Origin: Linnemannia schmuckeri
Taxonomy: Eukaryota; Mortierellomycota; Mortierellomycetes; Mortierellales; Mortierellaceae
Assembly: GCA_029449235.1 (NCBI GenBank)
Contig: JANATG010000006.1
Location: 1,426,001-1,490,000 of the forward strand
Length of the DNA stretch: 64,000 bases
Direction: 5' to 3'
Shown piece by piece: positions 1 to 12,399 of this stretch. Both the position numbers and the translations under genes were made by a program. Under the pieces are notes generated by a model. It was not told the DNA's origin. It saw only the letters and a program-made list of their open reading frames with translations, and ran no database searches. Position 1 is the stretch's first letter. Every line of letters starts with the position of its first letter.

Positions 1-139
1 ATCGAAAAAATAAACGTGAATCAGTAAAGAGAACATTCAACACGTGGCGCCATCATCAATAAGAGTCCATTGAAAAAGCCGTTCGTCTGTACCTTGAAAA
101 AAGGAATTTGTCCAAACCGAGGTTCACGCTTGCAGCATT

Positions 140-617
140 TCAAAAAACAGAGCCGTAATTCGGGCACCCTTTCACCACGGATGCGTCTGGATAAATTGAA
201 AGCAGAGCTTGTATCCGCGTTTGTATACCGACGAAATCGTCTATGGGGGCAATCGAAAATCGTGTGACCCTCCACCAGTCGTTGAAAGACCTTGAATGAT
301 ATTGCAGGATACTGTCGAGATTCCACCAGGCGGCGCTTCCGGCTTCTGAGTAAGTACCCATCACATCGCATCGCTTTTTTTTTTTTTTTCTTGATAGAAG
401 TCTACACGCCACCAATTTTTTTCTGAAACTCGACGCGTTCGATCAGTTGGCGAGGGAGAGGGACGGCTTGGTTCCTGAATGCCATCTTGCGGATATTGTC
501 GTCAGCTGAGCCAGACCCACTCGATCGATATCTACTGTACATTTGTTGTCCTTGTCCCACTGCCTTTAACAACTTTCCCTCTTTATTCAGGCCGCGCAAA
601 GGAGAGCCCGACATCAT
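140..617 (-). CDS. possible two-exon small gene, unknown product
   Basis: I do not recognise this protein. Two minus-strand segments join in phase: 617..413, ending at a GTGGCG donor, and 345..140, starting after a TACTCAG acceptor. Together they give 136 residues. The joined product is rich in aromatic residues in its second half (WWNLDSILQYHSRSFNDWW) and lacks low complexity, which is why I prefer it to the overlapping plus-strand frame at 70..267. The stop is TGA at 140..142; the same frame stays open for 28 more codons beyond it, so the stop could also be a lesion in a longer decayed gene. The start is ATG at 617 or 614. No promoter or domain is evident. It could be a gene relic or a transposon fragment. 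Confidence 0.3.
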
Positions 618-798
618 CAAAAGTGCTGCGTAGCGGTCATAACAGACTAAAGCTTAAGCCACGTCTTTCACAATAGTCTAATAAAAAGGGATCCTGCTAC
701 GACTCATCTGTTTCTTTTTTGTTCTTTCATCCGCTCCATCTTTTCCTTCCTCTCGTCTCTTTCTCTTCCATTAACTTCCCTTTGCTCTCCTAAAAAAG

Positions 799-2661
799 AT
801 GAATTCATTCGAAAGAACAACGGTGTTCGAGATTCCCCTTCTGTTGGACATGATCTGTCAACATCTCACTCCATCAGACTTCCAGAACTGCTCCCGCGTC
901 AACCGAGTCCTCTTCCACGCATTCCAGCCACACCTCTGGAAAACTTTCCGCCTGCTCGGAGAATGGTACCCAGACCTCGACACTATTACTACTGCCGAAG
1001 AGAGAGAGGGGGTAATTGTGGCGCAACAGAGGTTGTTTCTGGAGAAATCGGCCTGGGTTAGGAGTTTGGAGTATGACCAGTGGTGTCTGCCGAGTGACTT
1101 GAACCCTGGGATCCTTTTTGCGTTTCGAGAGGAGTCTCGATGTCGCAGTCTCTTGGAGCTGTCGACTACTTTTATCGATCAAGAAGGAGACGAAGACGAT
1201 GTGGACTCGCTTTTTGTGGAAAAGCCCGAGACAAACGAGGCAATCAAGGAACGGAATGTGTTTGCGGCAGAAGCATTAGGGGCACTGTTGGACCAGAACA
1301 CACGATTGAACAAGTGTGAAGTCAACCTGGGCTCGATCGATTCCTGGGTGCTGCCGGTGTTGATGGAGCCCCTAAAGAGACACCCCTACCTCCGGGAACT
1401 GAGAATCGCCAAGTGGACCCATTTCCACGGACCAGTCCTCGAGAGGCTGCTCAAACATTTGCCACCGACGCTGGAGGTCCTGTGGTTGAACTGGGAAAAG
1501 GTTCCTCTAGCAGATCAGGAACAGGTCGAGTATGATGAGCCAGAGATGTCATTCGGGCTTGAAGTTTATCTAGAGGACGAGAGCGAATACTCTTGGCCAG
1601 AATTGTTCCCAGCCATGCAGGAGGTCCATCTGATGGGAGTCTACTCTGGACTGAGAGGCCCACATATCCTACGGTTCCTTCAACGGTGCCTTCACCTCCA
1701 TACGCTGACCTGGCCAGGCTGGCCCATCTACCGGCCCTCCAGTGTGGACCCCTTCAGGTTCATCTTTAACCTGTCCCATCTCCACCATCACCAAGGAGGA
1801 TCTCGTATCAAGCATTTGACGTTCAACTTGGGGGCGTTTGACGACACCCTCAATACTGTCCTACCCGGACCAAGCGAAGCGGTCGAAACTCTAAGATTGG
1901 CGAGAACAGCGCTCATGTCAGGCTCTGGGTTTCTGCAATACCTCACCACACGCTGGTGCGATACCTTGACAGTTCTCGAATTCGGATCCGAGGCCCGCGT
2001 GTTGCATACTGATACCCTTACCATCCTCCAGAGTTGTCCTCATCTGATTGTTTACAGAGTCGAATCTACCCTTAAACCAGCTTGTATTCCCGTCGGGACG
2101 TTCAATATGCCCAACGCCGACTCCTGGGTCTGTCATGATCTTCAAGTCCTACAGATTTCCTTTCTCGACTACACATCCCGTAATGGTATCTTTTCTGAGG
2201 ACGAGCTGACACTTGACCCGGAAGACCTCGCTTTCTTTCAGCGACAGGTTTCCTTATTATCAACAACATCTACAACGACAACAACCGCCCCAGAAAGACT
2301 TCCAAATAGGCGAAAGATCCGAAGAATCTACCGCCAACTAGGCGCACTGACCCGATTACAGACGCTAACCCTGGGCTCCCAAGGTCCCTATGGCGATTCC
2401 AGGACACTGGGAGAGTATTACCAGAGACCCATTACCAGCTTGGACATGTCGCTCGAGAGCGGGCTGTACCATCTAAAGAACCTTGTCGATCTTCGAGTCT
2501 TGAACGTTGGAAGTATCAAATTCCTCAACGTTGGTGCGGACGAAATCCGGTGGATGCAGCAGAATTGGCCCAACTTGCGGCAGATTTGTGGTTTGAGTAA
2601 CGAACTTCAAGAGAAGCTACAGAGTGTTGTACAAGTTGGGTCTGGTTTGGACTTTAAGTAA
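799..2661 (+). CDS. F-box / leucine-rich-repeat-like protein
   Basis: A single-exon gene for a 620-residue protein. Residues about 8-50 form an F-box (IPLLLDMICQHLTPSDFQNC, then SRVNRVLFHAF and W at about 48), the part that binds Skp1 in SCF ubiquitin ligases. The rest consists of irregular leucine-rich stretches (LRELRI, LTVLEF, LQTLTLG, LVDLRVLNVG) like the substrate-binding half of fungal F-box/LRR proteins. The C-terminus has the WMQQNWPNLRQICG block also seen in the other F-box genes of this window. An acidic patch (EGDEDDVDS) lies near residue 130. The start is the first ATG of the frame, after a pyrimidine-rich leader and AAAAAAG. The substrate cannot be predicted. The neighbour downstream is convergent. 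Confidence 0.85.
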   Translation: MNSFERTTVFEIPLLLDMICQHLTPSDFQNCSRVNRVLFHAFQPHLWKTFRLLGEWYPDLDTITTAEEREGVIVAQQRLFLEKSAWVRSLEYDQWCLPSDLNPGILFAFREESRCRSLLELSTTFIDQEGDEDDVDSLFVEKPETNEAIKERNVFAAEALGALLDQNTRLNKCEVNLGSIDSWVLPVLMEPLKRHPYLRELRIAKWTHFHGPVLERLLKHLPPTLEVLWLNWEKVPLADQEQVEYDEPEMSFGLEVYLEDESEYSWPELFPAMQEVHLMGVYSGLRGPHILRFLQRCLHLHTLTWPGWPIYRPSSVDPFRFIFNLSHLHHHQGGSRIKHLTFNLGAFDDTLNTVLPGPSEAVETLRLARTALMSGSGFLQYLTTRWCDTLTVLEFGSEARVLHTDTLTILQSCPHLIVYRVESTLKPACIPVGTFNMPNADSWVCHDLQVLQISFLDYTSRNGIFSEDELTLDPEDLAFFQRQVSLLSTTSTTTTTAPERLPNRRKIRRIYRQLGALTRLQTLTLGSQGPYGDSRTLGEYYQRPITSLDMSLESGLYHLKNLVDLRVLNVGSIKFLNVGADEIRWMQQNWPNLRQICGLSNELQEKLQSVVQVGSGLDFK

Positions 2662-2934
2662 TATAATTTTATGCCTGGTTTTTTTATTAAAATATTCTAT
2701 GTGATGCAGTGTGTGTGTAACGAAAAAAGGGTATCTACAAGGAGTCATTTGCTTGAAGGGTAAGGGAATGGGGTCATGAAAAAGTCATTAGAGGACAGAA
2801 ATCGCTGTCAGGTAATAGAGGTCATTACAAACATTATGGACATTATGTACAAAGGGAGTGGTCGTTGGATGGAAATGGGTCGTTGCCGTTATAAAACAGA
2901 AAAAGAGAAAAAGATCCAAGATCATCAGCCTAGA

Positions 2935-5900
2935 TTACAAGATGCAGCGGAGGGTGACTTTGTGGTTGCGGGAGGCATGGATGGCTCGGTGGAGATCCTC
3001 GTCCGTTTTGAGCATCACTCCTTGGTCAAGAGCACCAGCAACCTGGTTAACTGACACGGTCGACATTCCTGTGGTTGGAGTCAAGGGCGAAGGCGACGCC
3101 ATAGTCATAGAGCTTGTCGGCACAGTCCAAAGCAGATCAAACTTGTCGGGCAGCTGAATATTGGACTTTGTGAGCTTGGCCTTGACACGGGATCGCAGCT
3201 CAGGCATGGTCAACACAAAGCTGCTGTCTTCAAGGACCTGGAGGGCAACAATCGTGTCGGCGTCCATGACAATCTTGAATGTCGTCGCCAAAGTCCCCGC
3301 GCCATGAGTTCCTCCTCCCGCCGTGGTTGGAGCCGAGGTTGAAGAGGACAAAGTTGATGTCGAGCAAGCAGAAGCAATGGATGAAATGCCTGTAGAAATC
3401 TGGACAGGAAACATGACAGCACTAGGAACTGTCAGGCTAGCCTTGCGGGTACCCTTCTGCGCATTCTTCAAGATCCCCACGGGTTGCTTAGTAGGAAGAG
3501 AGGGCGAATGTAAACTCACACGCTTCTTGGTCGCTGCTACTTTGGCAGGCGCTCCAGAAATGTCTTCGGTCATCGTCTCAGAAGCATTCCCAGCCGATGA
3601 TTCAGGTGCAGAGACAGTCATGATAGGAAGGAACCCTCCTGGCGCAGAGACAGAGTGGGTCATGCCTGGCTTTCTCGGTCGACCACCACCACCCTTCATC
3701 GCCGATCCACCTGCAAACGACATCGACGTTGATTCCGGATTCCTGTTGCGAGCCTCTGGTGGCTGAGTCAACACGGGCACGGTACGATCTTTGGCTCCGT
3801 TGTTCGATGGCGATTTTTGGCTCTGGCTCTCCTTCTTGTGAAAGGATCGACCCAACTCGACAGAGACAAAGGGTGAGTTTAGAGATGGTTGCATGGATGA
3901 CGAAGGCTGCCCTGACATCTTGATCAGAGAGTGCAGGTGCGTGTTGGTCTCGCCGTTGCCACTAGCTCGATTCCATGGTGCGACCAAAGTGGTGGGGATC
4001 ATACCAGCCGAGATAGACATGGACCGTGCGCTAGTGAGGCTGCCATTCCTGTTGTTGGTGGTGTTACAGCTTGACATGGACGACGACAACAAGCCTGCAA
4101 GAGATCCTGGTGCCAGAGTAGAGTGGTCCCCATTGTTGTTCCCTAACGACCAACTAGGAGTGGTGGAGATAGATGACATGGTCTTGGAATGCGACATTGT
4201 TAGCTTTCGAGGCTGCTGCTGTTGTTGCTGCTCGTCCATGTCCGAGGATGTTGGAGAAGGTTCTTGCGCTTGGGCACTTGCAACAGTGTTGGGAGTGAAA
4301 CCCCCAGAGGATGCGGACGTAGTCGTCGCAGATTGAGGTGTTGTCGGACTGATGGGCGAGATGGGTGCAACTCCAGAGTTGTTGCTGTTGCTGTTGTTGG
4401 CAGATGAGGGGATCCGATTCCAAGGAGGAATCACGTTCTTGGACGAAAGGGGCTGCATTGTCACCTCTGGGCGGAAGACGATCGTTTTGGACCGCTTCAT
4501 GATCTTGGACTTTGGCTGGGCAGCAGTAGACAAAGGCCCCACAGGAGCACCTCTAGACGGCGCAGACACAGAGTTCGACCGACCTCTTGGCACAGGATTG
4601 GAGTCCTCCTGAGCGTTGGAGTCCTGTTGTTGCAGTTGTCGACCATGGCAGGAGGTATGAGCGCGGCGAAGAGACTTAAACTTTTTAATCGTACGGGTGG
4701 TAAGATCGTCGATTGTCTCGTTTTCTGTGCCTGCCTCCGATTCATAGCCATCTGTGGCGGGTTCAAGGCGGGCGTGGTCAAGAGGAAGAGGAGCGGGCGC
4801 TATAAGCTCAGTGGGCGATGCCATTTTGGTATCTTCGTCAAATCCTGTCTCAGTGGTCAAAGGAAGGTGTGTTGAGAGACTTGGCGTCCATCCCACACCT
4901 CGTAGATCATAAGCAGTGGGACTGGGCGAAAGAGATGGAGAGGCGAGATAGGTTGAGGTTGCGTTCTTCATTGTGGCAGCTGTGCTCAAAGGTTGAGCAT
5001 TTGTAGGGAAAGAAGTGGGATTGACCGTCGACGAAGAGGAGGTCTTATAGATCAAGTGAGCATCCAGGGCACTGGCAAGGTCGGAGGAGGGAATGGGCGG
5101 TGAGAGGGAAGCCGCTGTCGCAGATGAAGGGGAATCCATCGTTGTCGTTTCCGCAACAGGTTCTCCCGCTGACTTCGGGCGTTCTTGCAACGCTTCGCCC
5201 CTAACCGCATCGCCTCCGTTCTCTGCCTCGGATTCATGCTCATGGCCCATGCTGTTGTCCTTTTCATTGTCGAATACAATCGTCATCACCGCGACAGAAT
5301 GCAAGGCCAGCGGGTCTCGGTCCTCCTGACTAAGATGAACCTCCATGTCCGTCTTCCAGATCCCAAAGAACTCGGCAACAAGACGCGACTGCGCGATGAT
5401 GGGTCCGAGGGTAAAGAGCTCCTGCAGATATCGATCCAGTTCCTCCTTGCGCTGAAGACAGACGGCTTTAGTGACAAAGAGGACAAGGCGCGATTTGAGG
5501 CGAGGCAGAGTGACGGTTGTGGTCGAGGATGAAGAATCACTTTGACTGGTGTTATTATTGGTGTTTGTTGCGCTCGCGCCTCCATCCATCCCCTTCTCCG
5601 TGAATGTCATTGAGCCCAAGCCAGGCATGTTGTCCTAAACAGAAATCAACCAAATATGCATGAAATACATGGACGGCGTGTTATTAGTTTAGCGTCCGTA
5701 TGATACTCGCACCCCCTGTTTTCTCTGCCTTGGTCGTTGGATGCTCTCTTCATCAACTTCTCCCCCACATAACCTTGATGAATATTGGGAACAGAGATGA
5801 CAAGAAATGAAAAAAAAAATAGAAAAAAATAGCTCCAGAAAAGTCGCGTAAATGCATCATTTGCATTAGTATTCATTAGTATTATATATATATTTCATTT

Positions 5901-5941
5901 CAAGTTCCCACGAGATACTCGCGAGTCGGGAAAAAAGGGAT

Positions 5942-5981
<40 letters not shown>

Positions 5982-7968
5982 GGGGAGACTGAGCAGGACT
6001 TTTCTTTTTGAAGTCGTTAGGTCGGGAAGCACTTATGTACATTTTTTGTTGGTTTATATTGGTGTTCTTTTGCTAATCACCAGAGAGAGTTTTCTCCGTT
6101 TCTCGTTTCATCCAGTGTGTTTTGTTGTGTGTTCAGTAAGAGATAGAAAAGAGAAAGAGAAAAGAAGCGAGATTCTGAGAGAATAAAACGAGGGAGAGAG
6201 GACGAACACTCAAAAGGTGAGGGAACGAGCAGAAATGATACAAGTATCTTCCTTCTGTTTACTCAATTTTGCGTTGTGCAGCGTGAGGAATGGACCCAGA
6301 TTCTCTTTTTTGTTGATATTCCCGCGTGCACACACCGTGTAGATCCATGTAAACACAACATCTCCCTGTTCAAAAAAGCAATTGGTGGTTACACCATTCG
6401 AATTGTGTAATCCCTGTACTCTTCGTTTTCACACACACACACACACATATACATACACACACACGCACACGCGCACGTGCACGCCAACAACTCTCTTCCT
6501 CTCTATCTCTTTGATGAGCAATGGACTATGGAAGCAACGGGAAGAGATAGAGATCAAATTCTTTGGACCTTATCTGAAAGAAAAAACCACCGCCAAGAGA
6601 GATTTGGTAGAGATGTGAATAGAGTAAGAAGCTTTTGAGGAGTATACAAAGGAGGATAAGGGTGAAAGGTGATGTTGACGGAGGTGGGTGACGAGGAGGA
6701 GGCCCATTCTCAAATTTTCATCTCAAAACTCTTTTGCCACAACACACAAAGACTTGGAAAAAGCTCAGCCCAAAGACAGATACAAAGGAACACAAACGAG
6801 CAAAAAGACCAAAAGATGCAAGGGGTCTGATTGCTTCTGCTTTGTGTGTATAGGGAAGCACTCTTACACTCACACATATGCAAGTAAGCAAGGCCGATAT
6901 CGGGAATTGTGCACAAAGCGTTCACTCTCAGGAATATGTCGCTTATAATACTCCACTATCACTTAAAAGTGCCACTGTGAGGGAATAAGGAACTGAAAGA
7001 AGGAGCGGAGGACTGCATGCAATATAATCTCAACTTACGTTAACGCAGTACCTACTGGAGCCAAATCCTCCTCCTGAAGCCGACGTCGCTGTTGATGCTG
7101 CATTCGAATTCTTTGTGTCGTGCTGCAGGCTGATCGTCGCGGACGGAGCAACCATCTTTCCCGCGAACTCTTCCTCGAGCTGATCGGCAAAATCTGCTAC
7201 ATCCTCATAGCGCCGGTAAATCTTGTATGGCTTTCGAGGAATGGATGTCACCGCCCCTCCAGTTCCTCCAGAACACCCGCCAGAGCTGGTGCCCATTGCT
7301 GCTCCTGTTGAAGTTGATGCTGAAGCAGATGCTGACGCTAACGCTGGAGTGATAATAGTCAGGTCGCAGGGGCACACCTGGATTGTGTACCAGACCTTTT
7401 GGTCAGACGCCCTTCGCTCCAGTTGCTCGACCGATGCGCTCAAAACAGGAGGCGCCAACTTGACGCCAGAGTAGAATGTGGTCGTAGTGGATGAGTTGGA
7501 GGAGGCGCTGTTGTGGTGGTGCGAGTGAAGATGAAGACCCCCTTGAGGTAACACCATGGCGGAGTTGGAAGGTCCAGACACGTTCGAAAGCCCAGCCATA
7601 GTTGAAGCGATAATGACATTGTTGTTGGAGTTGCTAAACTTGGAGGCATACTGAAGTGCACTCGGGTCAATAACACTCGTCGTGTTGGAATGTGTCCTTC
7701 CACGTTGTCTTCCATTGGTGGCCTTCTTTGTCGTCGTTGTCATCATCCATTTCTGTTTAGGAGAGGACGAAGTGGAGGAGGGGACGAACTGTTGGTGCTT
7801 GTTGTACAGAGGTTGTTGTTGATGTTGGTGGGGTTGTGCTTGGGATTGGGGCGGGTGAGGGTGCGGTGGGAGACGAATTGTGCTACTATTACTGTTCCGG
7901 TAGCTCTGGTCGTCTGTGTAAAGTTCCTGCGCCGCTCCCAAGCCCAATTGACTGGCAGTCAATGGCAT
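2935..7968 (-). CDS. PX and PB1 domain protein, Bem1-like scaffold
   Basis: Two exons, 7968..7039 and 5634..2935, join in phase 0 (GTAAGT donor, TTTAG acceptor) to give 1209 residues. The PX domain, which binds phosphoinositides, straddles the intron. Exon 1 carries WYTIQVCP and YKIYRRYEDVADFADQLEEE; exon 2 carries TLPRLKSRL and LQRKEELDRYLQELFTLG. A Ser/Gly/Thr-rich loop interrupts the PX core. About 650 residues of disordered Ser/Thr/Pro/Asn-rich sequence follow, then a C-terminal PB1 domain (FKIVMDADTIVALQV to LKTDEDLHRAIHASRNHKVT). PX followed by PB1 is the arrangement of Bem1/Scd2 polarity scaffolds and of NADPH-oxidase regulators, but I see no SH3 domain. The frame is open upstream of ATG 7968 to a CCTAG acceptor near 8095, so a 5' exon could be missing. 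The 1404-bp intron is long for this genome. Confidence 0.72.
5944..5980. repeat. poly(A) tract, 37 bp
   Basis: An uninterrupted A run on +, inside the PX-PB1 intron. On the transcribed strand it is poly(U), about 310 nt upstream of the acceptor. Confidence 0.95.
6430..6477. repeat. CA-rich microsatellite
   Basis: An imperfect (CA)n run with TA and GC interruptions, inside the PX-PB1 intron. Confidence 0.9.
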
Positions 7969-7992
7969 GGTCGCAGAGGGACGTAATGTCAC

Positions 7993-10530
7993 AGATGTTA
8001 ATTGTAGGGGTGTAATCTCAGCGGCTGTTGTTGTGAATACGATGGTGGTAGGCGAAGGGCAGTCGAAACCAGTGTGAAGGTATATGGCTCCTAGGCCGAA
8101 AAATGTTTGGAAAAAAAAAAAAAAAATCGCGTCGCGTTATTGAGTTGTCGCGGTAGGGGACAGCAGAACATAAAAAGAGGAATCAAGGTTGTTGAATGCT
8201 GAAAGTGTGGGTTTGTGAGTCGATGAAAAAGAGGAGCAATCAGAAAGAGCCTTCGACATGCACATACAAGAAGAATGAGTGAAGGGATTCAGAGTTGAAA
8301 ACTAAGTAAGGGTGACAGAGTGAGTGAGTGAGTGAGAGTGAGAGAGAGAACTATGGTGTAAAAAAGGGAGAGAGGAGAAATAAAATAAAGGGCGCAAAAA
8401 GAAGAAGGACAAGAAGAGAAGAGAAGAGAAGTGAAGAGAAAAGAAGAAAGGAAGGAAAGCAAGCACGTTCAGTTGCTGGCTTTGCAGGAAACAAATCCGA
8501 TATGAATGGATGAAAGGAAAAAGAAGATGAAAAGGATGTATTTCCCACAACCAAGCAAATAAATAAAGGGCAAAGGGATGGCTATAAGCAAGACAGCCCT
8601 CTTCTCTTACACTTCCATCGTTTTGACTGCAGCAGTCCATGGACGGATGGATGGCGGACCAGCACAAGCTGGAACAGAGAAGGAGAGACGGAGCACAAAT
8701 CCCATCGTCCTCATCACCCCGATCCCTATCCCACCAATGCACACCCCATCATCGGTCACACTCTCCGCCTTACACATATACACACCACCCAATGCATGAG
8801 AGTGCAGCAACAAGCAAACATCATCAACAACAACAACCTCAAACTGTTTGTCTTTTGATTGACCGATTGGGTGGATGCACGGATGTCCCATTCTGTCACC
8901 CCCTCTTTCGCCCAATAAAGATTTGTTTTGTACCTTTTTTCCCTCTCTCTTCTCTTCCCCTGTTCTGTACGATTAGCCCCTGGAAGTCATTCAACATGCT
9001 TGCTTGCTTAACGCACCACCTTATTGGATGCTCATTAGTTTCTCCGTCTTGCATGGTTGTGTCTCTTTTTCAACATTGGTCTGCTTACTCCTGGAGCACA
9101 CTTCCGTCTGCCATTCGATTGGAGGAGGATAGAGAAAGAAAGGAGGCATCTCTTTGGAGAGATGGGCGTGCCTGCGCACGATCCTCGCCATGCCTTCCAA
9201 TTGTCTATGGCGTGCCTGCGTCCTGCATCGTCGTTGCTCGTTTTGCCATCCATCCCGCCTTTTCTCGTGTTTAGATGGAATCGACTGCGTGCCTCGTCCT
9301 ATTTGGATTATTTGCTCAAACGCCCACGTTTTGTACATGTACAAGTGTTCGAAGCAGAGATGACGCTAACGTAGGATAGATGGGACAAGAGAAATAGGTA
9401 TCTATCTCCTTTAGTCCTTTTATCTCGTGGATGGCTATTTTGAACGAGTGGATGATGGCCATCCATTACGTTTCTTAAGTCCCATTCTCAACCGGTATAA
9501 GAGCCAGTGGTGAGGGAAGGAAGTAGTACGACATGATAAGACGAATAGAAAACAAGGGCAGATGGCGATCTTTTTCTGTTTTATCCATCCAAAATCATGC
9601 AGTGGTCGAATAATTTTTTTCCACTACCCTTCAACATCCAACCAAATACAAGGAGAACATAGACTTACAAACTTCCCATTTTAGTGTGTTCCTTCCCGAG
9701 CAACGACATTCCGATCTCCATTCTTTGTCCGCCTATCTGTCTATCTTCTTTGGTCTTCTTAGCACAGTCGCACAGCAGTACAACAGATCAAATGGCCGTG
9801 TGCACAATATGCGAAAGAGAGGGAGAGTACCAGTCAGCAAATAAAGACAAGTTGTCCCACAAGGATTGACATCGGTGATTACGAGAAAAACATACCACGC
9901 TGTAATTAAAGAGCATACCCTGTTCTATTATGTTTCCTCACAAGGCAAGATCAAATTACGGCGTGAAAGTCTCTGCTTCTTAGAAAATGTTAGGACCGTT
10001 GTTCTCCCCTGATGCCGAATGTGACAAAATAGATTTTTGTTACATTTTGTAAGAGGGTGAAGGAACAAGTTCCAAGGTACTCTCTAGCTTCCAGGTTAGA
10101 TGTTCAAAATGAAATTTGAATGGACCTGATTAAGAGGTCGGTGCATACTGAGCAATGCCCGCATTTCGTGAGCAAGCAACCCGGTGGAGAGTGAAAGATG
10201 AAGGAGGCGAATTAACAACATAGGACTTTCCTTTCTGCGACCGTTATGAGAGTAGTTGAATGGGAAGGCTCGGGAATAAAGGAAGTGATGAGTGACATGC
10301 AAGTTCGAAAGTGATGAATGAGAGCAGGAGAAGAAATAAAGAACCGGCTTGAGAGAGGTTTGGTGGCAAAGAAAAAGGGCGGGAGAGCTACTTTTTGACT
10401 TATCAAAGCTATTCCATCATTTTTGCTCACTTTCAAAGCTTGTCATCTACCCGCACAGTCAGCCTTGCAAATTTTTTTTTCATGGTGAATAAATATATCG
10501 TAAAAGATCTTTTATAACACACACTCTACT
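7993..10530. other. non-coding gap of about 2.5 kb
   Basis: I find no convincing gene on either strand. The open frames here lack codon bias, domains or matching splice sites. From 8290 to 8460 the + strand is purine-rich (GAGT and AAGAG repeats), probably part of the promoter or leader of the minus-strand PX-PB1 gene. The rest probably holds the promoter of that gene and the 3' flank of the N-myristoyltransferase gene. Confidence 0.6.
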
Positions 10531-12399
10531 TTACAGCATGACCAGTCCAACCTTCTCGCTCGAGATCTCCCTACACCTCCAGTTGTACAAGTAGAAGTGC
10601 AGGTAACCGTCTCCAGGTCCGAAACGAAGGTCCTCCGTGAAAAGCGCATTGTCCATCAAGTTCAGTGCGTTGTAGACATCAAAGTCGTTCTGTCGGGCCA
10701 AGATCAACGCATCCTGCATCAATGCCGTCAAGTGTCCCTTGATTCCCTCTGCCCTGACCTTCTCACGCTCGGCAGCATTCTCAATCTTGCTCATTGCCTC
10801 GTCGGGGGTCTGAACTGCATAGTAGAATGAGTAGGCGGCGTTTAAGGTCGAGTGCTTGGAGTTGTTGATGACTGTCGAGGGTAATGAGTAGAACGAGAAA
10901 AAATCCGTGATCTCCTTTGACTCGAGGTCCTAGTTGTTTAAACAGAGTCAGTTACAAACGTTAGTTTCTGTTCTAACTGACCTCCTGATCACAAATACGA
11001 TTCTCGCGTTTAAATGAAATCAAAAGACTCCGGTGCATGCATGCTTCATTTACCTCGACGACATAGCCCCAGACAACTCCTGGACGGCTGATCAACCAGT
11101 GGCGAACATCGGCTTCCTGGAAATGAGGAGCAACATTAAAGTGAGCCGAATACTTGTTCATCAGAGCAGCGACAGCAGCAACATCCTTCTCCTCCATGGC
11201 TCTCAATCCTGGTGTGCTGGTCTGATCATCCATCTTGTTCAACTTGATCAGACGGGCCATCGTCATGTTGCGTCCCAAATGAGAAAATCCAGTCTCGACC
11301 AACTTCTTGGGGTTCAACGAGCGATGGAAGTAGCGGCAGGTGGCCATAGGCTTGGGCAAGACAACTCCGGCAGTGTAGACAGCCTGGAAGATTCCCTCGA
11401 GATGCGTCCTGCGAGTGACCTCCTTGATCAAAACTGGCGCTAAACGCTTGCTCCTGAGCTTTTTGTGCACACACAAAAAGTTAATCTCCACCATGCGCTT
11501 GACACTATCAAGTTCAAGATTGCACAGTGAGAAATAATAAAATTGTTAGATTGTATCACAGAGACTGGTAAGAGTCAGGGAAGTAGCATGTCGTGAAATC
11601 AACAATACGAAAACAACAGCGGCAGGAATACGTACGTGGTGTGGACACGAACATCTTGAGGGATACCGCTGATGAAGGCGACGAGCTTCTTGTTAGAGGC
11701 GACGCGGACTCCAATGTGCCAGGCCTTCTTCCAGCCAGGAGGCAAAAGAGCCCACTTCAAGAACTCGGCCGAGTAATCGAAACGGAACATGGCATCGTCA
11801 TCCTCGACATAGTTTAATGTCAACAACTCGTACAGCTCCTTGATCTCCTTGTCGTTCTCAACATCCACCAAAGACCACTCAAACTCCTTGGGCAAGGGAT
11901 AAGGCGTAGCGCGGACTTGATCTAGAGGGACATCTTCTTCAATGGCGCCGTCGACTTCAACAACCTCGTCTATTTTTATAACGTAAAGAAATGAGCATAT
12001 GTGTTAATAGAGATTAGCCTCACACTTAGCAACGAAGCACTTGGCAAAGTAACCCTTCAAAAAAAAAAAAAAAAAAAAAAAAAAAAAGCCTGAGCAACCA
12101 ATAGCATGTAGCCATTGAGTTGTAGATATACCATGTTTGACGACGGGCTGAGTCTTCCAGAACTTGTGCTCGTCCATTGACTTGGGTTCCTTGCCACTAC
12201 CGACGGCAGCAGCGCCGGCAGCACCACCGGCACCAAGGGCCAACTGCTGGAGAAGGGCGCGGAGTTTGTCCTGGACATCAGCGGGCGCATTCGCCAACTC
12301 TTGCTCGAATCTCTGTGCGGTCAGGGCGGGCTTGTTGCCTGTTGGACGCGAGACTTCCTTGTTGTTCTTGTTGTTGTTGTTCTTGCCGGGTCCTGACAT
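10531..12399 (-). CDS. NMT1: glycylpeptide N-tetradecanoyltransferase (N-myristoyltransferase)
   Basis: Four exons (12399..12132, 11969..11636, 11504..11054, 10929..10531) join in phase to give 483 residues, the normal length. The enzyme moves myristate from myristoyl-CoA to the N-terminal glycine of cytosolic client proteins. Visible family landmarks are KFWKTQPV near residue 80, PYPLPKEFEWSLVD, VEINFLCVHKKLRSKRLAP, the HLEGIFQAVYTAGVVLPKP block, CRYFHRSLNPKKL and GRNMTMARL, ITDFFSFYSLPSTV, and FGPGDGYLHFYLYNW. The protein ends in EKVGLVML; the C-terminal leucine carboxylate takes part in catalysis in this family. The N-terminal 60 residues are Asn- and Ala-rich, as usual. Intron 1 contains a 29-bp A tract on + (poly-U in the RNA). 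The next minus-strand gene ends 383 bp upstream. Confidence 0.96.
12059..12087. repeat. poly(A) tract, 29 bp
   Basis: An A run on + inside intron 1 of the N-myristoyltransferase gene; poly(U) in the transcript. Confidence 0.95.

Larger units (their letters stand above)
5635..7038 (-). other. 1404-bp intron of the PX-PB1 gene
   Basis: The interval is bounded by GTAAGT (minus strand, 7038..7033) and TTTAG (5639..5635). Both flanking exons end at codon boundaries and split one PX domain, so this is intron rather than intergenic space. It holds a 37-bp A tract and a CA-rich microsatellite, and no convincing exon. Confidence 0.75.

Noticed and set aside
3323..3766. Plus-strand open frames inside 2.9-5.6 kb
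   Set aside because: Antisense shadows of the PX-PB1 exon, whose minus frame has the PB1 domain.
8639..9274. 211-codon plus-strand open frame
   Set aside because: Composition is random (His, Cys and Ser scattered), no domain or splice context, and other frames overlap equally well.
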